The notes beneath the pieces are model-generated. The model searched no databases. It saw only the letters and a list, made by a program, of their open reading frames with translations, and was not told the origin of the DNA. 64,000 bases of DNA from contig NZ_PEIB01000006.1 in assembly GCF_004116385.1 (NCBI RefSeq), forward strand, positions 82,052 through 146,051, given 5' to 3'. This document shows positions 1-8,301 of the stretch, in pieces (the first letter of the stretch is position 1; each line of letters opens with the position of its first letter). Position numbers and translations under genes: made by a program. Origin of the DNA: Veronia nyctiphanis (lineage in GTDB: Bacteria; Pseudomonadota; Gammaproteobacteria; Enterobacterales; Vibrionaceae).

Positions 1-134
1 GCGAAAATAATGATTGATTACTGGTTTGTTTCAACTATGAGACGAGACAGTTGTCGCTGATAAGTATAATGATACTCAACAATTAAACAGTGCCATTTAA
101 CGGAATAATAGAAGGTAAATAGGGTCAGACTGTT

Positions 135-1469
135 ATGGGTATGCAATTTAGATCGGAATCAGTACCAAGTTCACTGGTTGTCGTAGGTGGAACCTACGAG
201 CCCTGGTTAGCCACACTAGAGCAGGCAGGATGGCGTTGTCACCGCTGCTACGACCTACGTGCTGCACAGTCCTTACTTCAGGACATTGGACCGTGTATCG
301 GCGTCGTCGACATTAGTCACGACGATTTCAGCCTTAATGGCGTTGCCTCTCTGGTAAACCGTAATAAGCAGGTTCGCTGGTTGGCACTCATCAGAGAAGA
401 TCAACTAAAGAACGATGCTATCTGTCAGTTTATTGTCAGCTTCTGCATCGATTATTTCACATCACCAATTCCTGATACGCAGTTTATGAGCACCATTGGT
501 CACCAATTGGGAATGCTCAAGTTGGAAAGGCATGTCTGGCCTCAGCTTGGCGACCATAGTGATATGGGGCTGCTGGGTAAAACAACCAGTATGAAGAAAC
601 TGCGTGATCAAGTCCGCCGTGTCGCACCAACAGACGTTTCTATTCTCATTAACGGTGAGAGTGGCACAGGTAAAGAGCTGGTGGGTATGGCTATCCACAA
701 TGCTTCTACCCGTGCAAAAGGACCTTTTGTCTCTGTTAAATGCAGTGCGCTGCCAGAGAAGTTAATTCAGGCAGAACTTTTCGGTGACGAAAATACTGAA
801 GGTAAAGTGGCACAAGCTCATCAGGGTACCTTGTTCCTCGATGAAATTGGCGACTTGCCCTTGAGTCTTCAGGCCCACCTTCTGCATTTGCTGCAAGATG
901 GCACTGTTGAATCGCATGATGACATGTACTCGAAAGAGCTGGATGTTCGCGTCATTGCTGCAACGCACATGGATCTTGAGAAAGCCGTTGCTGAGGGGCA
1001 ATTCCGTGAAGACTTGTTCTTCAGACTGAATGTATTACGAATCTCTGTGCCGTCGCTGAAAGAGCGTGGTTCAGATATTCCCGAGTTGGCTGAGCACTTC
1101 TTGTTGAAGTTTGCACGTCAGTACAACACGCAGGCGCGCACATTCTCAGAAGAAGGGAATAAAATTCTGACCAACTACAGTTGGCCGGGTAATGTGCGTG
1201 AGCTCATCAACCAAGTTAAACGTGCTGTTTTATTGGCCGATAATTTGGTGATTGAAGCTGAACACCTCGACCTACCGCGCCAAGGCGACTACAAGCAGAG
1301 CCTGCGTAAGATTCGTGAAGAATCTGAACGTGATGCATTACTCGCTGTACTCGAGAGCAATAATGGTCAAGTGTCTGCCGCAGCAAAAGAACTGGGTGTG
1401 TCTCGTGCAACCATGTATCGCTTGCTGAATAAACATAGCTTGATACCGGCACCGAGAAGCTTCCGCTAA
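135..1469 (+). CDS. vpsR: VpsR-type biofilm enhancer-binding regulator
   Basis: 444 residues, the same length as V. cholerae VpsR and very similar as recalled. Residues 1-130 form a receiver-like domain with the aspartate of the known VpsR phosphorylation position (D59, in GVVDISHDD). An AAA+ domain follows, with Walker A GESGTGK at 174-180 and Walker B LFLDEIGD at 233-240. The C-terminus is a Fis-type helix-turn-helix (AAKELGVSRATMYRLLNK). The GAFTGA loop that contacts sigma-54 is missing: AELFGDENTEGK stands in its place. In V. cholerae VpsR binds c-di-GMP and activates vps biofilm genes with sigma-70 RNA polymerase; the same role is inferred here. It is followed by a hairpin terminator and appears monocistronic. 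Confidence 0.93.
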   Translation: MGMQFRSESVPSSLVVVGGTYEPWLATLEQAGWRCHRCYDLRAAQSLLQDIGPCIGVVDISHDDFSLNGVASLVNRNKQVRWLALIREDQLKNDAICQFIVSFCIDYFTSPIPDTQFMSTIGHQLGMLKLERHVWPQLGDHSDMGLLGKTTSMKKLRDQVRRVAPTDVSILINGESGTGKELVGMAIHNASTRAKGPFVSVKCSALPEKLIQAELFGDENTEGKVAQAHQGTLFLDEIGDLPLSLQAHLLHLLQDGTVESHDDMYSKELDVRVIAATHMDLEKAVAEGQFREDLFFRLNVLRISVPSLKERGSDIPELAEHFLLKFARQYNTQARTFSEEGNKILTNYSWPGNVRELINQVKRAVLLADNLVIEAEHLDLPRQGDYKQSLRKIREESERDALLAVLESNNGQVSAAAKELGVSRATMYRLLNKHSLIPAPRSFR

Positions 1470-1496
1470 TCAATAGGCTTAAGAGATAAATCATTT

Positions 1497-1523
1497 AAAG
1501 GTCACCTTTCGGTGGCCTTTTTT
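1497..1523 (+). terminator. Rho-independent terminator after vpsR
   Basis: A ten-base stem (AAAGGTCACC with GGTGGCCTTT, one G-U pair), a TTTC loop and a T run, starting 28 bases after the vpsR stop codon. Confidence 0.85.
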
Positions 1524-1762
1524 GCATTTGATATCAGAAAAATACAGCTGATTATTTTCCATGACTAAATATTAGCTATATGAGCTGTCTAAAAAATGAT
1601 ACTACGATAATAATTCGGATAATTAGTAGTCATAACGGTTTGGTTTAGGTTTTTGTACCAAATTTGACCTGTTTGGCATTAAGTTGTTGAAAAGAATGTC
1701 TTATAAATGAATACTATATACGTAACTTAACTAACGGAATCATTTGCTTAAGGAGGTTTGTG

Positions 1763-1837
1763 ATGAACACATTTAAACACACTCAATCACCGAAAAACCT
1801 CGCTGCTGGCACCTTTGTCAAGCAGGATACTAAGTAA
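1763..1837 (+). CDS. 24-codon small ORF ahead of the DUF1127 pair
   Basis: An ATG lies eight bases after a near-perfect ribosome binding site (AAGGAGG at 1749-1755) and opens a 24-codon frame ending in TAA at 1835-1837. The peptide is basic and polar, starting MNTFKHTQSPKN and ending FVKQDTK. It has no membrane segment and no signal peptide. The strength of the ribosome binding site is the main evidence that it is translated. It could be a small protein or a leader peptide for the DUF1127-like genes that begin 108 bases further on. I do not recognise the family. Confidence 0.5.
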   Translation: MNTFKHTQSPKNLAAGTFVKQDTK

Positions 1838-1945
1838 AATATTCCGTAGTCCTAAATTGGCCGCGGAGATATACTGCGGCACTGGCTAACCCCTCTTCCT
1901 CTCAGTATCTCTCCCGGTAAAACAACGCCCTTACAGGAGAGAAAC

Positions 1946-2191
1946 ATGTACTTACTAACTTATTTAGCTTCTCAGCTCGTGCGTCTGGATTTGGAACTTG
2001 AAAACAGACGTCAGATCCGTGCCTTAAGGCCAGTTCGATATCAAATCCAAGGACTAACCGAGCATATGGCTCGAGACCTTGGTCTTGAAAAAGATGGCAG
2101 CACATACAGAACTCAAGCTTCAACCACATTTACCGCGAGACGTGAAACTTTGCGCCTTAGACGAAGGCTTAGGTTGAACCTCGTAACGTGA
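1946..2191 (+). CDS. DUF1127-like small basic protein, first copy
   Basis: 81 residues with a good ribosome binding site (AGGAGAGAAAC before the ATG). The N-terminal helix MYLLTYLASQLVRLDLELENRR leads to the segment LTEHMARDLGLEKDG, which resembles the core DUF1127 signature (a leucine-rich stretch, then R-D-[IL]-G-[LI]). The C-terminal third is very basic (RRETLRLRRRLRLNL). DUF1127 proteins in other proteobacteria are short, basic and implicated in stress, phosphate or RNA-linked regulation; the exact role here is unknown. It overlaps or closely precedes a paralogue with the same layout, so the pair is probably a tandem duplication in one transcript. Confidence 0.7.
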   Translation: MYLLTYLASQLVRLDLELENRRQIRALRPVRYQIQGLTEHMARDLGLEKDGSTYRTQASTTFTARRETLRLRRRLRLNLVT

Positions 2192-2247
2192 TTCCCAGGC
2201 TTCGCGACAAAAGATGCGCGAGCCTGACGACGAGAGATCGAAAATTA

Positions 2248-2499
2248 ATGAGAAATTCATTGTTAGTCCAGTTAGCCACTTTATTGATTATGCTGGATGT
2301 AATTTTAGAGAAAAAACAAGCAAACAAAACAGTAAGAATTCAGCACTTTCAAGGTGGAGCGCTGCCCGCTCATATCATGAGAGACATTGGTTTTGATGAC
2401 GATGGTTTCTGTCATCGACCAGAGATGAATATCGGTTTTGTTGCTAAACGAAAACAGGCGAAAATTCAGCGAGCACTAATATTAAGGCATGCTGTGTAA
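2248..2499 (+). CDS. DUF1127-like small protein, second copy
   Basis: 83 residues from the ATG at 2248. A GTG at 2188 overlapping the upstream stop (GTGA) would add 20 residues, but the ATG start gives a protein that lines up end to end with the upstream paralogue. The hallmark LPAHIMRDIGFDDDG is in the same place as LTEHMARDLGLEKDG in the first copy. The N-terminal helix is hydrophobic (SLLVQLATLLIMLDVIL) and the tail is basic. No strong ribosome binding site is seen before 2248, so translation may be coupled to the first copy. A strong terminator follows directly. Confidence 0.68.
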   Translation: MRNSLLVQLATLLIMLDVILEKKQANKTVRIQHFQGGALPAHIMRDIGFDDDGFCHRPEMNIGFVAKRKQAKIQRALILRHAV

Positions 2500-2507
2500 T
2501 GACGAGA

Positions 2508-2536
2508 ATAAAAAAGCGCCGAGAGGCGCTTTTTTA
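2508..2536 (+). terminator. Terminator after the DUF1127 pair
   Basis: AAAAAAGCGCC, loop GAGA, then GGCGCTTTTTT. The symmetrical A and T tracts let it also serve the convergent tas gene on the other strand. Confidence 0.9.
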
Positions 2537-2565
2537 TTGCCTAAATTCAGCCTTGAGAGGCTAAC

Positions 2566-3600
2566 TTAGGGACATGGGTTCGAATACTGAGTCGCGATGG
2601 CATCTATTTCAGTCAACAGTTCGTCGCTAAGTTCGAGTTCAATACTGGCGATATTCTTTTCAAGTTGCTCAAGCGTTGTTGCCCCAATAATATTACTTGC
2701 CAAAAAAGAGCGACTATTTACAAACGCCAGTGCCATCTGGGCTGGGTCCAAATCGTTTGCTTTTGCAAGTTCAACATAGGCTTCGGTGGCTTTTAATCCT
2801 TGCGGCGTAAAATAGCGTTGGAAGCGCAGCCATTTAGTGCATCGCGCGCCCTCTGGTTTGGTATTGCCCAAATATTTACCAGAGAGACTACCGAATGCCA
2901 TCGGCGAGTATGCAAGTAGCTCAACGCCCTCTCTAAAGCTAATTTCGGATAGTCCAACCTCAAAACTTCGGTTTAACAGGTTGTAGGGATTTTGTATCGA
3001 GACGATGCGCGAAAGACTGTGCTTCTCCGCCAACTGTAAGTAAGACATGACGCCCCATGGCGTCTCATTAGACACGCCGATATGTCTAATTTTTCCTTCT
3101 TTGACCAGTTCCGATAGTGCATCAAGGGTATCGAGTAAGGTGACGCCTGGGTTTTCATCATGGTGTTGGTAGTTGAGAGAACCAAAGCTATTAACTTGCC
3201 TTTGCGGCCAATGAACCTGATAGAGATCGATATAGTCAGTCTGAAGTCTGTTCAGACTATCTTCCAATGCCTGACGGATGTTTCGCCTATCAAGAGACAT
3301 CTCTGGACGTATGTAAGGCACACCCCGTGGGCCTGCAACCTTTGTAGCAACAACGACTTTGTCTCTTTTTCCTGATTGTTTAAGCCAGCTACCAATATAA
3401 GATTCAGTTAGCCCTTGTGTCTCTTTAGTTGGTGGAATGGCATACATTTCAGCGGTATCTATAAAGTTAACGCCTTTTTCAAAAGCAAAGTTTAGTTGCT
3501 GGTGTGCCTCAGACTCTGAGTTTTGCTGACCAAAGGTCATTGTACCGAGGCAAATCTTGCTCACTTCGAGATCTGTGTGGGGTAGCGTGTGGTATTTCAT
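2566..3600 (-). CDS. tas: Tas-type NADP(H)-dependent aldo-keto reductase
   Basis: 344 residues, close to the 346 of E. coli Tas. It is a single (beta/alpha)8 aldo-keto reductase domain with the catalytic tetrad visible as D48, Y53, K87 and H130 (motifs FIDTAEMY, VVATKVAG and LYQVHWPQR). The ATG at 3600 is preceded by AGGAGAAGGA. The family reduces small carbonyl compounds with NADPH in the cytoplasm; E. coli Tas was found as a suppressor of a tyrosine auxotroph, and its natural substrate is unclear. The gene is transcribed toward the DUF1127 pair and shares their terminator. Confidence 0.88.
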   Translation of the reverse strand: MKYHTLPHTDLEVSKICLGTMTFGQQNSESEAHQQLNFAFEKGVNFIDTAEMYAIPPTKETQGLTESYIGSWLKQSGKRDKVVVATKVAGPRGVPYIRPEMSLDRRNIRQALEDSLNRLQTDYIDLYQVHWPQRQVNSFGSLNYQHHDENPGVTLLDTLDALSELVKEGKIRHIGVSNETPWGVMSYLQLAEKHSLSRIVSIQNPYNLLNRSFEVGLSEISFREGVELLAYSPMAFGSLSGKYLGNTKPEGARCTKWLRFQRYFTPQGLKATEAYVELAKANDLDPAQMALAFVNSRSFLASNIIGATTLEQLEKNIASIELELSDELLTEIDAIATQYSNPCP

Positions 3601-3839
3601 TCCTTCTCCTTGGCTATGAATATTGTGCGCAGAGCCCTGTATTACCGAAAATAGCTCATGCTTGATTGAGTTAACGGAAGAAAAAATTGGTAGTTTGTGA
3701 AGCTCTATGACCTGATTTTTGGTGCATTTCAGTCTTGAAGGTTAATTGTGTGTAGTGGTTATCATTTGAGCATTATTTACCGTAGGGAAATATCTTTCTT
3801 TACTAGTCTTTAAACATAGCGCAGGAAGGAGGTGCAAGG

Positions 3840-4136
3840 ATGAAACTTAAGCAATTGAAATATTGGATACAGTCACACCCTGAAGATATTCCTCATTGTT
3901 ACATTGTTGCCCATGCCGGAGGGGTGCAATACATGGTTGAAGTCGAGGTGAAAGGCCAACTAGAACCTCTGCGTGATGACCATGATCAGATGATGCACTT
4001 CGAGACTATTGAGCGCGTGAGTGATAGTCTCAGAAAATTGGGTATTGAGAAGGTAACGCTTCGTCTGATGGACCCTTATGACGAATTTGGGCCAGCGACA
4101 CCTGCTACGAAAGAGGACATGGAAATTCGCCTCTAG
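3840..4136 (+). CDS. Small DUF6482-like protein
   Basis: 98 residues with a strong ribosome binding site (AGGAAGGAGGTGCAAGG before the ATG). The sequence reads as a compact alpha/beta domain: an N-terminal helix (MKLKQLKYWIQSH), a beta pair (YIVAHAGGVQYMVEVEVKG), then a helix and strand (VSDSLRKLGIEKVTLRLMDPYDEF). It looks like the short DUF6482 proteins common in marine gammaproteobacteria, but the family name is from memory. It has no signal peptide or membrane segment and sits alone between tas and mutH, which both run on the minus strand. Function unknown. Confidence 0.6.
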   Translation: MKLKQLKYWIQSHPEDIPHCYIVAHAGGVQYMVEVEVKGQLEPLRDDHDQMMHFETIERVSDSLRKLGIEKVTLRLMDPYDEFGPATPATKEDMEIRL

Positions 4137-4206
4137 CTTCATGTATTTTCTACGCTAATGCTGCATGGCGCAAACATGACACTGTGCAGTTTTTCGTTGT
4201 GCATAT

Positions 4207-4881
4207 TTAATCCGGCACAACAAAATGTTTGTTTAGGATCCTCTGGGTAAACGCTTTGCGAAGATAAAACCCTTTTGGTTGCGCTTTAATGGGTTGCCCG
4301 TTTGCGCCATAAGCTTCTGTCAGTACTTTTCCATTCATTGCTTTTGGCCTTAGCTGCAAATATTCTCCATGCTTGGCGTTTATCTTGGACACATTGCCAA
4401 GCGTGATCATCTCCATCAGTTCTTCCCAGTCGGCTTTCAGCTGACGTTCATCTTCTTCACTGGGCTGCCAAAGTAGCGGCATACCAACCTGGCGGTCAGG
4501 GACGGGGATATCACGTTCTCCTTCTACGGGGATCCAGAGCACTTTGGACAGTTTTTGTCGAATATGACTATTTTCCCAACTTAGACCATGAACACCTGTG
4601 AGCGGGGCGACGCAGACAAAGGTTGTTTCAAGTGGTTTGCCTATGTAGCTGATTGGAATGCTTTTAAGCTCAATACCCAGATTTTCGAAGTCTTGCATTG
4701 GCTTGCTGCCTGCTGTCGCGCCCAACCAAGCTTCGAGTAACATACCAACCCAGCCTTTTTCTCGCTTGAGATCTTGCGGACAGTTTATGCTCAGCTTGGC
4801 TGCTATTTCTCCCAGCGTAAAGCCCGCGAGGTCTAATGCTCTTTGGAGAAGCTCTGACTCGGATTGGGGGGCAGGTGTCAT
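4207..4881 (-). CDS. mutH: MutH, GATC-specific mismatch-repair endonuclease
   Basis: 224 residues from the ATG at 4881. The frame stays open upstream to 4950, but alignment with E. coli MutH (229 residues) favours this start. MutH nicks the unmethylated strand at hemimethylated GATC when activated by MutS and MutL. The D-x(n)-E-x-K metal site is intact (D64, E71, K73 in [14 protein letters not shown]), as are the family blocks [27 protein letters not shown] and [11 protein letters not shown]. The start has only a weak Shine-Dalgarno sequence. The gene is divergent from rppH, and the spacer between them carries an unusual cluster of GATC sites. Confidence 0.95.
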   Translation of the reverse strand: MTPAPQSESELLQRALDLAGFTLGEIAAKLSINCPQDLKREKGWVGMLLEAWLGATAGSKPMQDFENLGIELKSIPISYIGKPLETTFVCVAPLTGVHGLSWENSHIRQKLSKVLWIPVEGERDIPVPDRQVGMPLLWQPSEEDERQLKADWEELMEMITLGNVSKINAKHGEYLQLRPKAMNGKVLTEAYGANGQPIKAQPKGFYLRKAFTQRILNKHFVVPD

Positions 4882-4971
4882 AATTTTCTTGTTTGTCGAG
4901 TTTGGGCTAACGCTAGCAGGACAAGTAAAAAAATACCAGCCAGATTGCATTTACAGGCGATGAGATGAAAG

Positions 4972-5303
4972 ATATCCACAGGCTGGGAGGATCAAGGGTT
5001 TGTTCTGGATCTGGTGTATGCATGATCAGTGGTTGAAATCTTTGTTTTCAGGTCATATTCGTGATGAATGTATGCGTTTCACTCAACATCGTTTATTTGT
5101 GACTAAGTTGAACGATCTTTGACCGACTTGAGTTTTGGATCTTTTTCTTTGTCGGATCTTCTCGCGTGGACTTTGAGGTTTAAATATAAATAATTGATTT
5201 TAAAGTATAAATTAAATTTATTCTCTGCTTGTATATTTGATTTTTTGCAGTTTTTAACTGACTGAAATAAGAACCAAGCCGTTTCTTCACACATCTATCC
5301 ACA
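4972..5303. other. GATC-rich, AT-rich spacer with DnaA-box-like sites
   Basis: The mutH-rppH gap (4882-5488) has no convincing gene. It holds six GATC sites in 169 bases (4990, 5008, 5024, 5114, 5138, 5155), about nine times the chance rate. Two one-mismatch DnaA boxes flank the region (ATATCCACA at 4972-4980 and CTATCCACA at 5295-5303). GATCTTTTTCTTT at 5138-5150 differs by one base from the recalled oriC 13-mer GATCTNTTNTTTT, and an almost pure A/T block covers about 5178-5230. The mutH and rppH promoters must also lie here. Calling it a replication-control site is inference. Confidence 0.4.
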
Positions 5304-5488
5304 GAAAGCGTGAATAAATGTGCTTTAGGTCTCATGTCGCTGTTTATAACTTCCTGCGCTTGGCCTATTTATCCTCAATGTAGGGGTTAATCCCCAAAAA
5401 CGCGCATCCAGTTACATTGTTTGTTTACCACTGTGGGCATTCTGTGAAAAAATTACTGTTAATAGAGATTTATGTTTGAGGTCGTCCA

Positions 5489-6013
5489 GTGATAGATGGC
5501 GATGGCTACCGTCCCAATGTAGGGATCGTAATATGTAACAGCCACGGTCAGGTACTCTGGGCTCGTCGATGTGGACAACATTCATGGCAATTTCCTCAAG
5601 GAGGAATTGATGAGGGTGAAACTCCGGAACAGGCGATGTTCAGGGAGTTATATGAAGAAGTCGGGCTGACGAAAAAAGATGTCAGGGTTTTAGCGACCAG
5701 TCGTCATTGGCTACGCTATAAGTTGCCAAAGCGTTTAGTTCGCTGGGATTCAAAGCCTGTTTGTATTGGGCAAAAGCAGAAGTGGTTTTTGCTCAAACTT
5801 GAGTGTGACGAGTCGAGAGTTAACATGCAATGTGGAGCTTCACCGGAGTTTGATGGCTGGCGATGGGTTAGCTATTGGTATCCTGTGAGGCAAGTGGTTT
5901 CTTTTAAGCGGGACGTATATCGCCGGGCGATGAAAGAGTTCGCGTCTATCGCTATGCCATTCAGGGAAAGAAAGGCCAGAAAGAAGCCGCGTAAAGGACA
6001 TAATAAAAAGTAA
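5489..6013 (+). CDS. rppH: RppH RNA pyrophosphohydrolase (Nudix)
   Basis: 174 residues from a GTG start that matches the E. coli N-terminus ([17 protein letters not shown]). RppH removes pyrophosphate from the 5' end of triphosphorylated mRNAs, which triggers RNase E decay. The Nudix box GX5EX7REUXEEXGU runs from G38 to about residue 60 ([20 protein letters not shown]). Further family blocks are [24 protein letters not shown] and [14 protein letters not shown]. The basic C-terminal tail ([16 protein letters not shown]) is variable in the family. It is the first gene of an apparent rppH-ptsP-TSUP operon, with a 26-base gap to ptsP. Confidence 0.95.
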   Translation: MIDGDGYRPNVGIVICNSHGQVLWARRCGQHSWQFPQGGIDEGETPEQAMFRELYEEVGLTKKDVRVLATSRHWLRYKLPKRLVRWDSKPVCIGQKQKWFLLKLECDESRVNMQCGASPEFDGWRWVSYWYPVRQVVSFKRDVYRRAMKEFASIAMPFRERKARKKPRKGHNKK

Positions 6014-6039
6014 CCCTGTGCTGTAGAGAGAGGAAACTG

Positions 6040-8292
6040 ATGCTGACCAAGTTGCGCGACATTGTACATAAAGTAGCGTCGTCTGGCAGTGTCAGTGAGT
6101 CACTCGAAGCTTTGGTCAGAGAAACGTGCCTGGCAATGGATACAGAATGTTGCTCTGTGTATATCGCTGACCACCAAACACAAACCTATGAACTGATGGC
6201 CAGCCAGGGGCTTGAGGCTTCGTCTGGCTCAGTTATTCTCGACTTTGGTGAGGGTCTGGTTGGCCTCGTTGGTAAGCGTGCAGAGCCCATCAACGTTGCC
6301 AACGTGAAAAAGCACCCTAGGTTCAAGCATTTTCCCGAGACCGGAGAGGATGTTTTTCACTCTTTCCTCGGTACACCAATCATTTATCGACGTGAAGTGC
6401 TGGGGATCCTCGTTGTTCAGCAAAAAGATTCCCGTCATTTCGACGAAAGCGAAGAGTCATTTCTAGTTACCCTCGCAGCGCAGCTGGCCGTTATTTTTGC
6501 ACATGCTAAAGCGCAAGGCCTATGGCCTGAAAATGATGCAACGGTGTTGGGTGGTGCTGCAGCATCGCAAGGTATAGCTATAGCGCAGGCATGGTTTGAT
6601 CTAAACCGACCTGAACTTGATGATGTGCTGCCGGCGTCAACATTAAATCAACCGAGAGACATTGAACGTCTTGAAGATGCCATTAATGCAGCCTGCGCCG
6701 ATTTTCGTAAGTTTAGAAAGCGTCTTGACCTTGATTTAAATGCAGATGTTATTGCTATCTTCGATCTGTTTACCCACTTGTTGAATGACCCCATGTTGCG
6801 AGATGCAATCGTTGAGCGCATCAAGCAGGGAGATATGGCTGAATGGGCGCTGAAACAAGCGGTAGACAGCTTCGTTGAGCGCTTTGGTGCAATGTCAGAT
6901 CCCTACTTGAAACAACGAGCATCTGATATTCGGGAGCTAGGGCAACGCCTTCTTCTTTTTTTGCAGCAGCAGGCTTCTCCCGATTGGCAACTTGATACGC
7001 CAATCATATTACTCGCACGTGAGTTGACTGCCGGTATGCTCGCGTCTATCCCAAGAAACAAGCTTGCTGGGATAGTTGCCGAGGAGGGCGCGGTTAACGC
7101 TCACGCAGCGATTCTCGCCAGAGCAATGGGCATTCCTGCTGTTATGGGGGTCGACTTTCGTCCTGCCTCCGTACATGGAAAACAAATCGTGCTCGATGGT
7201 TATCAAGGTAAGGTGTTTGTTGAGCCTTCGCCAGTCGTGCTGCAAGAGTACGAAAAGCTGCTTGAGGAAGAGGCTGAAATTGAGTTGCTCCTTGATAGCG
7301 AGTTTACTGAGAATACCCAGCTTGCTGATGGCACCAATGTCGAAATACACCTCAATGCAGGCTTGAGTGCCGATACAGGTATCGCAATCAATCATGGTGT
7401 GGATGGTGTAGGACTATACCGGACCGAAATCCCTTTCCTTATGCAGTCGAGCTTTCCCTCAGAAGATGACCAAAGCTTACTGTATCAATCTATCCTTGAG
7501 GCATATCGGGGTCAGCCGGTGGTTATGCGATCTTTAGATATCGGTGGTGACAAGCCGCTGCCATATCTGACGATTGAAGAGGATAACCCCTTCCTTGGCT
7601 GGCGTGGTATCAGGTTCACGCTCGATCATCCGGATATCTTTCTTATTCAGATAAGAGCGATGTTGAGAGCGAGTATTGGCCTGGATAATCTCGCGATTCT
7701 GCTTCCTATGGTTTCAGGCCTTAATGAGTTGCTGGATGCCAAAATCCTTATTGATCGCGCGTTCGAAGAAGTCATGGAAATGGCTGAGGCAGAGGGTAAG
7801 ACCCTCAACCGTCCTCATATCGGTGTGATGGTTGAGGTACCGTCGATTTTGTATCAGCTTGATGCTGTGGCTAAACATGCAGATTTTATTTCAGTGGGAA
7901 CAAATGACCTCACTCAATATTTGCTGGCAGTAGACAGGAATAATGTCCGTGTGTCGGACGTTTATGACTCTTTACATCCCTCTGTTATTGCCGCGTTGCA
8001 GAATATCCTTCAAACTTGTCAGCGCAATAAATTGCCAGTTTGTGTGTGTGGTGAGCTTGCTGGTGATCCTTTGGGAGCAATGCTGCTCGTTGGAATGGGG
8101 TATCGCCAACTTAGCATGAACACGCGAAGTGTTGCACGAATAAAGTATGTTCTCCGGCATCTCAGTGTTAAATCATTGGAGAAGCACATCAATACGATTT
8201 CAAGGCTGCCTTTGGCTTCTGAAATCCGCACTGAATCAGAAACGTTTTTAAAACTGCATAACCTGGGGGATATTCTCAGAGTCGGCAGATAG
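6040..8292 (+). CDS. ptsP: PtsP, enzyme I of the nitrogen phosphotransferase system
   Basis: 750 residues (E. coli 748). An N-terminal GAF domain (about 15-160) is followed by an enzyme I module. The phosphohistidine is H355 in VNAHAAILARAMGIPAV. The PEP-binding barrel shows GLYRTEIPFL, RSLDIGGDKPLPYL and FISVGTNDLTQYLLAVDRNN. The protein takes phosphate from PEP and passes it to NPr and then EIIA-Ntr, a chain that regulates potassium and nitrogen metabolism; GAF domains in this family sense glutamine. A good ribosome binding site (AGAGGAAACTG) precedes the ATG. It follows rppH and is 9 bases ahead of the TSUP gene, so the three are probably co-transcribed. Confidence 0.95.
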   Translation: MLTKLRDIVHKVASSGSVSESLEALVRETCLAMDTECCSVYIADHQTQTYELMASQGLEASSGSVILDFGEGLVGLVGKRAEPINVANVKKHPRFKHFPETGEDVFHSFLGTPIIYRREVLGILVVQQKDSRHFDESEESFLVTLAAQLAVIFAHAKAQGLWPENDATVLGGAAASQGIAIAQAWFDLNRPELDDVLPASTLNQPRDIERLEDAINAACADFRKFRKRLDLDLNADVIAIFDLFTHLLNDPMLRDAIVERIKQGDMAEWALKQAVDSFVERFGAMSDPYLKQRASDIRELGQRLLLFLQQQASPDWQLDTPIILLARELTAGMLASIPRNKLAGIVAEEGAVNAHAAILARAMGIPAVMGVDFRPASVHGKQIVLDGYQGKVFVEPSPVVLQEYEKLLEEEAEIELLLDSEFTENTQLADGTNVEIHLNAGLSADTGIAINHGVDGVGLYRTEIPFLMQSSFPSEDDQSLLYQSILEAYRGQPVVMRSLDIGGDKPLPYLTIEEDNPFLGWRGIRFTLDHPDIFLIQIRAMLRASIGLDNLAILLPMVSGLNELLDAKILIDRAFEEVMEMAEAEGKTLNRPHIGVMVEVPSILYQLDAVAKHADFISVGTNDLTQYLLAVDRNNVRVSDVYDSLHPSVIAALQNILQTCQRNKLPVCVCGELAGDPLGAMLLVGMGYRQLSMNTRSVARIKYVLRHLSVKSLEKHINTISRLPLASEIRTESETFLKLHNLGDILRVGR

Positions 8293-8301
8293 GAAGTAGT
8301 T

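Noticed and set aside
1668..1690. Possible sigma-54 promoter (TGGCATTAAGTTGTT)
   Set aside because: The -12 GC dinucleotide is missing and the spacing is off by one base.
5103..5294. Minus-strand ORF of 63 codons in the mutH-rppH gap
   Set aside because: AT-rich, low-complexity translation (KFNLYFKINYLYLNLK), no ribosome site and no recognisable domain; it overlaps the GATC-rich region.
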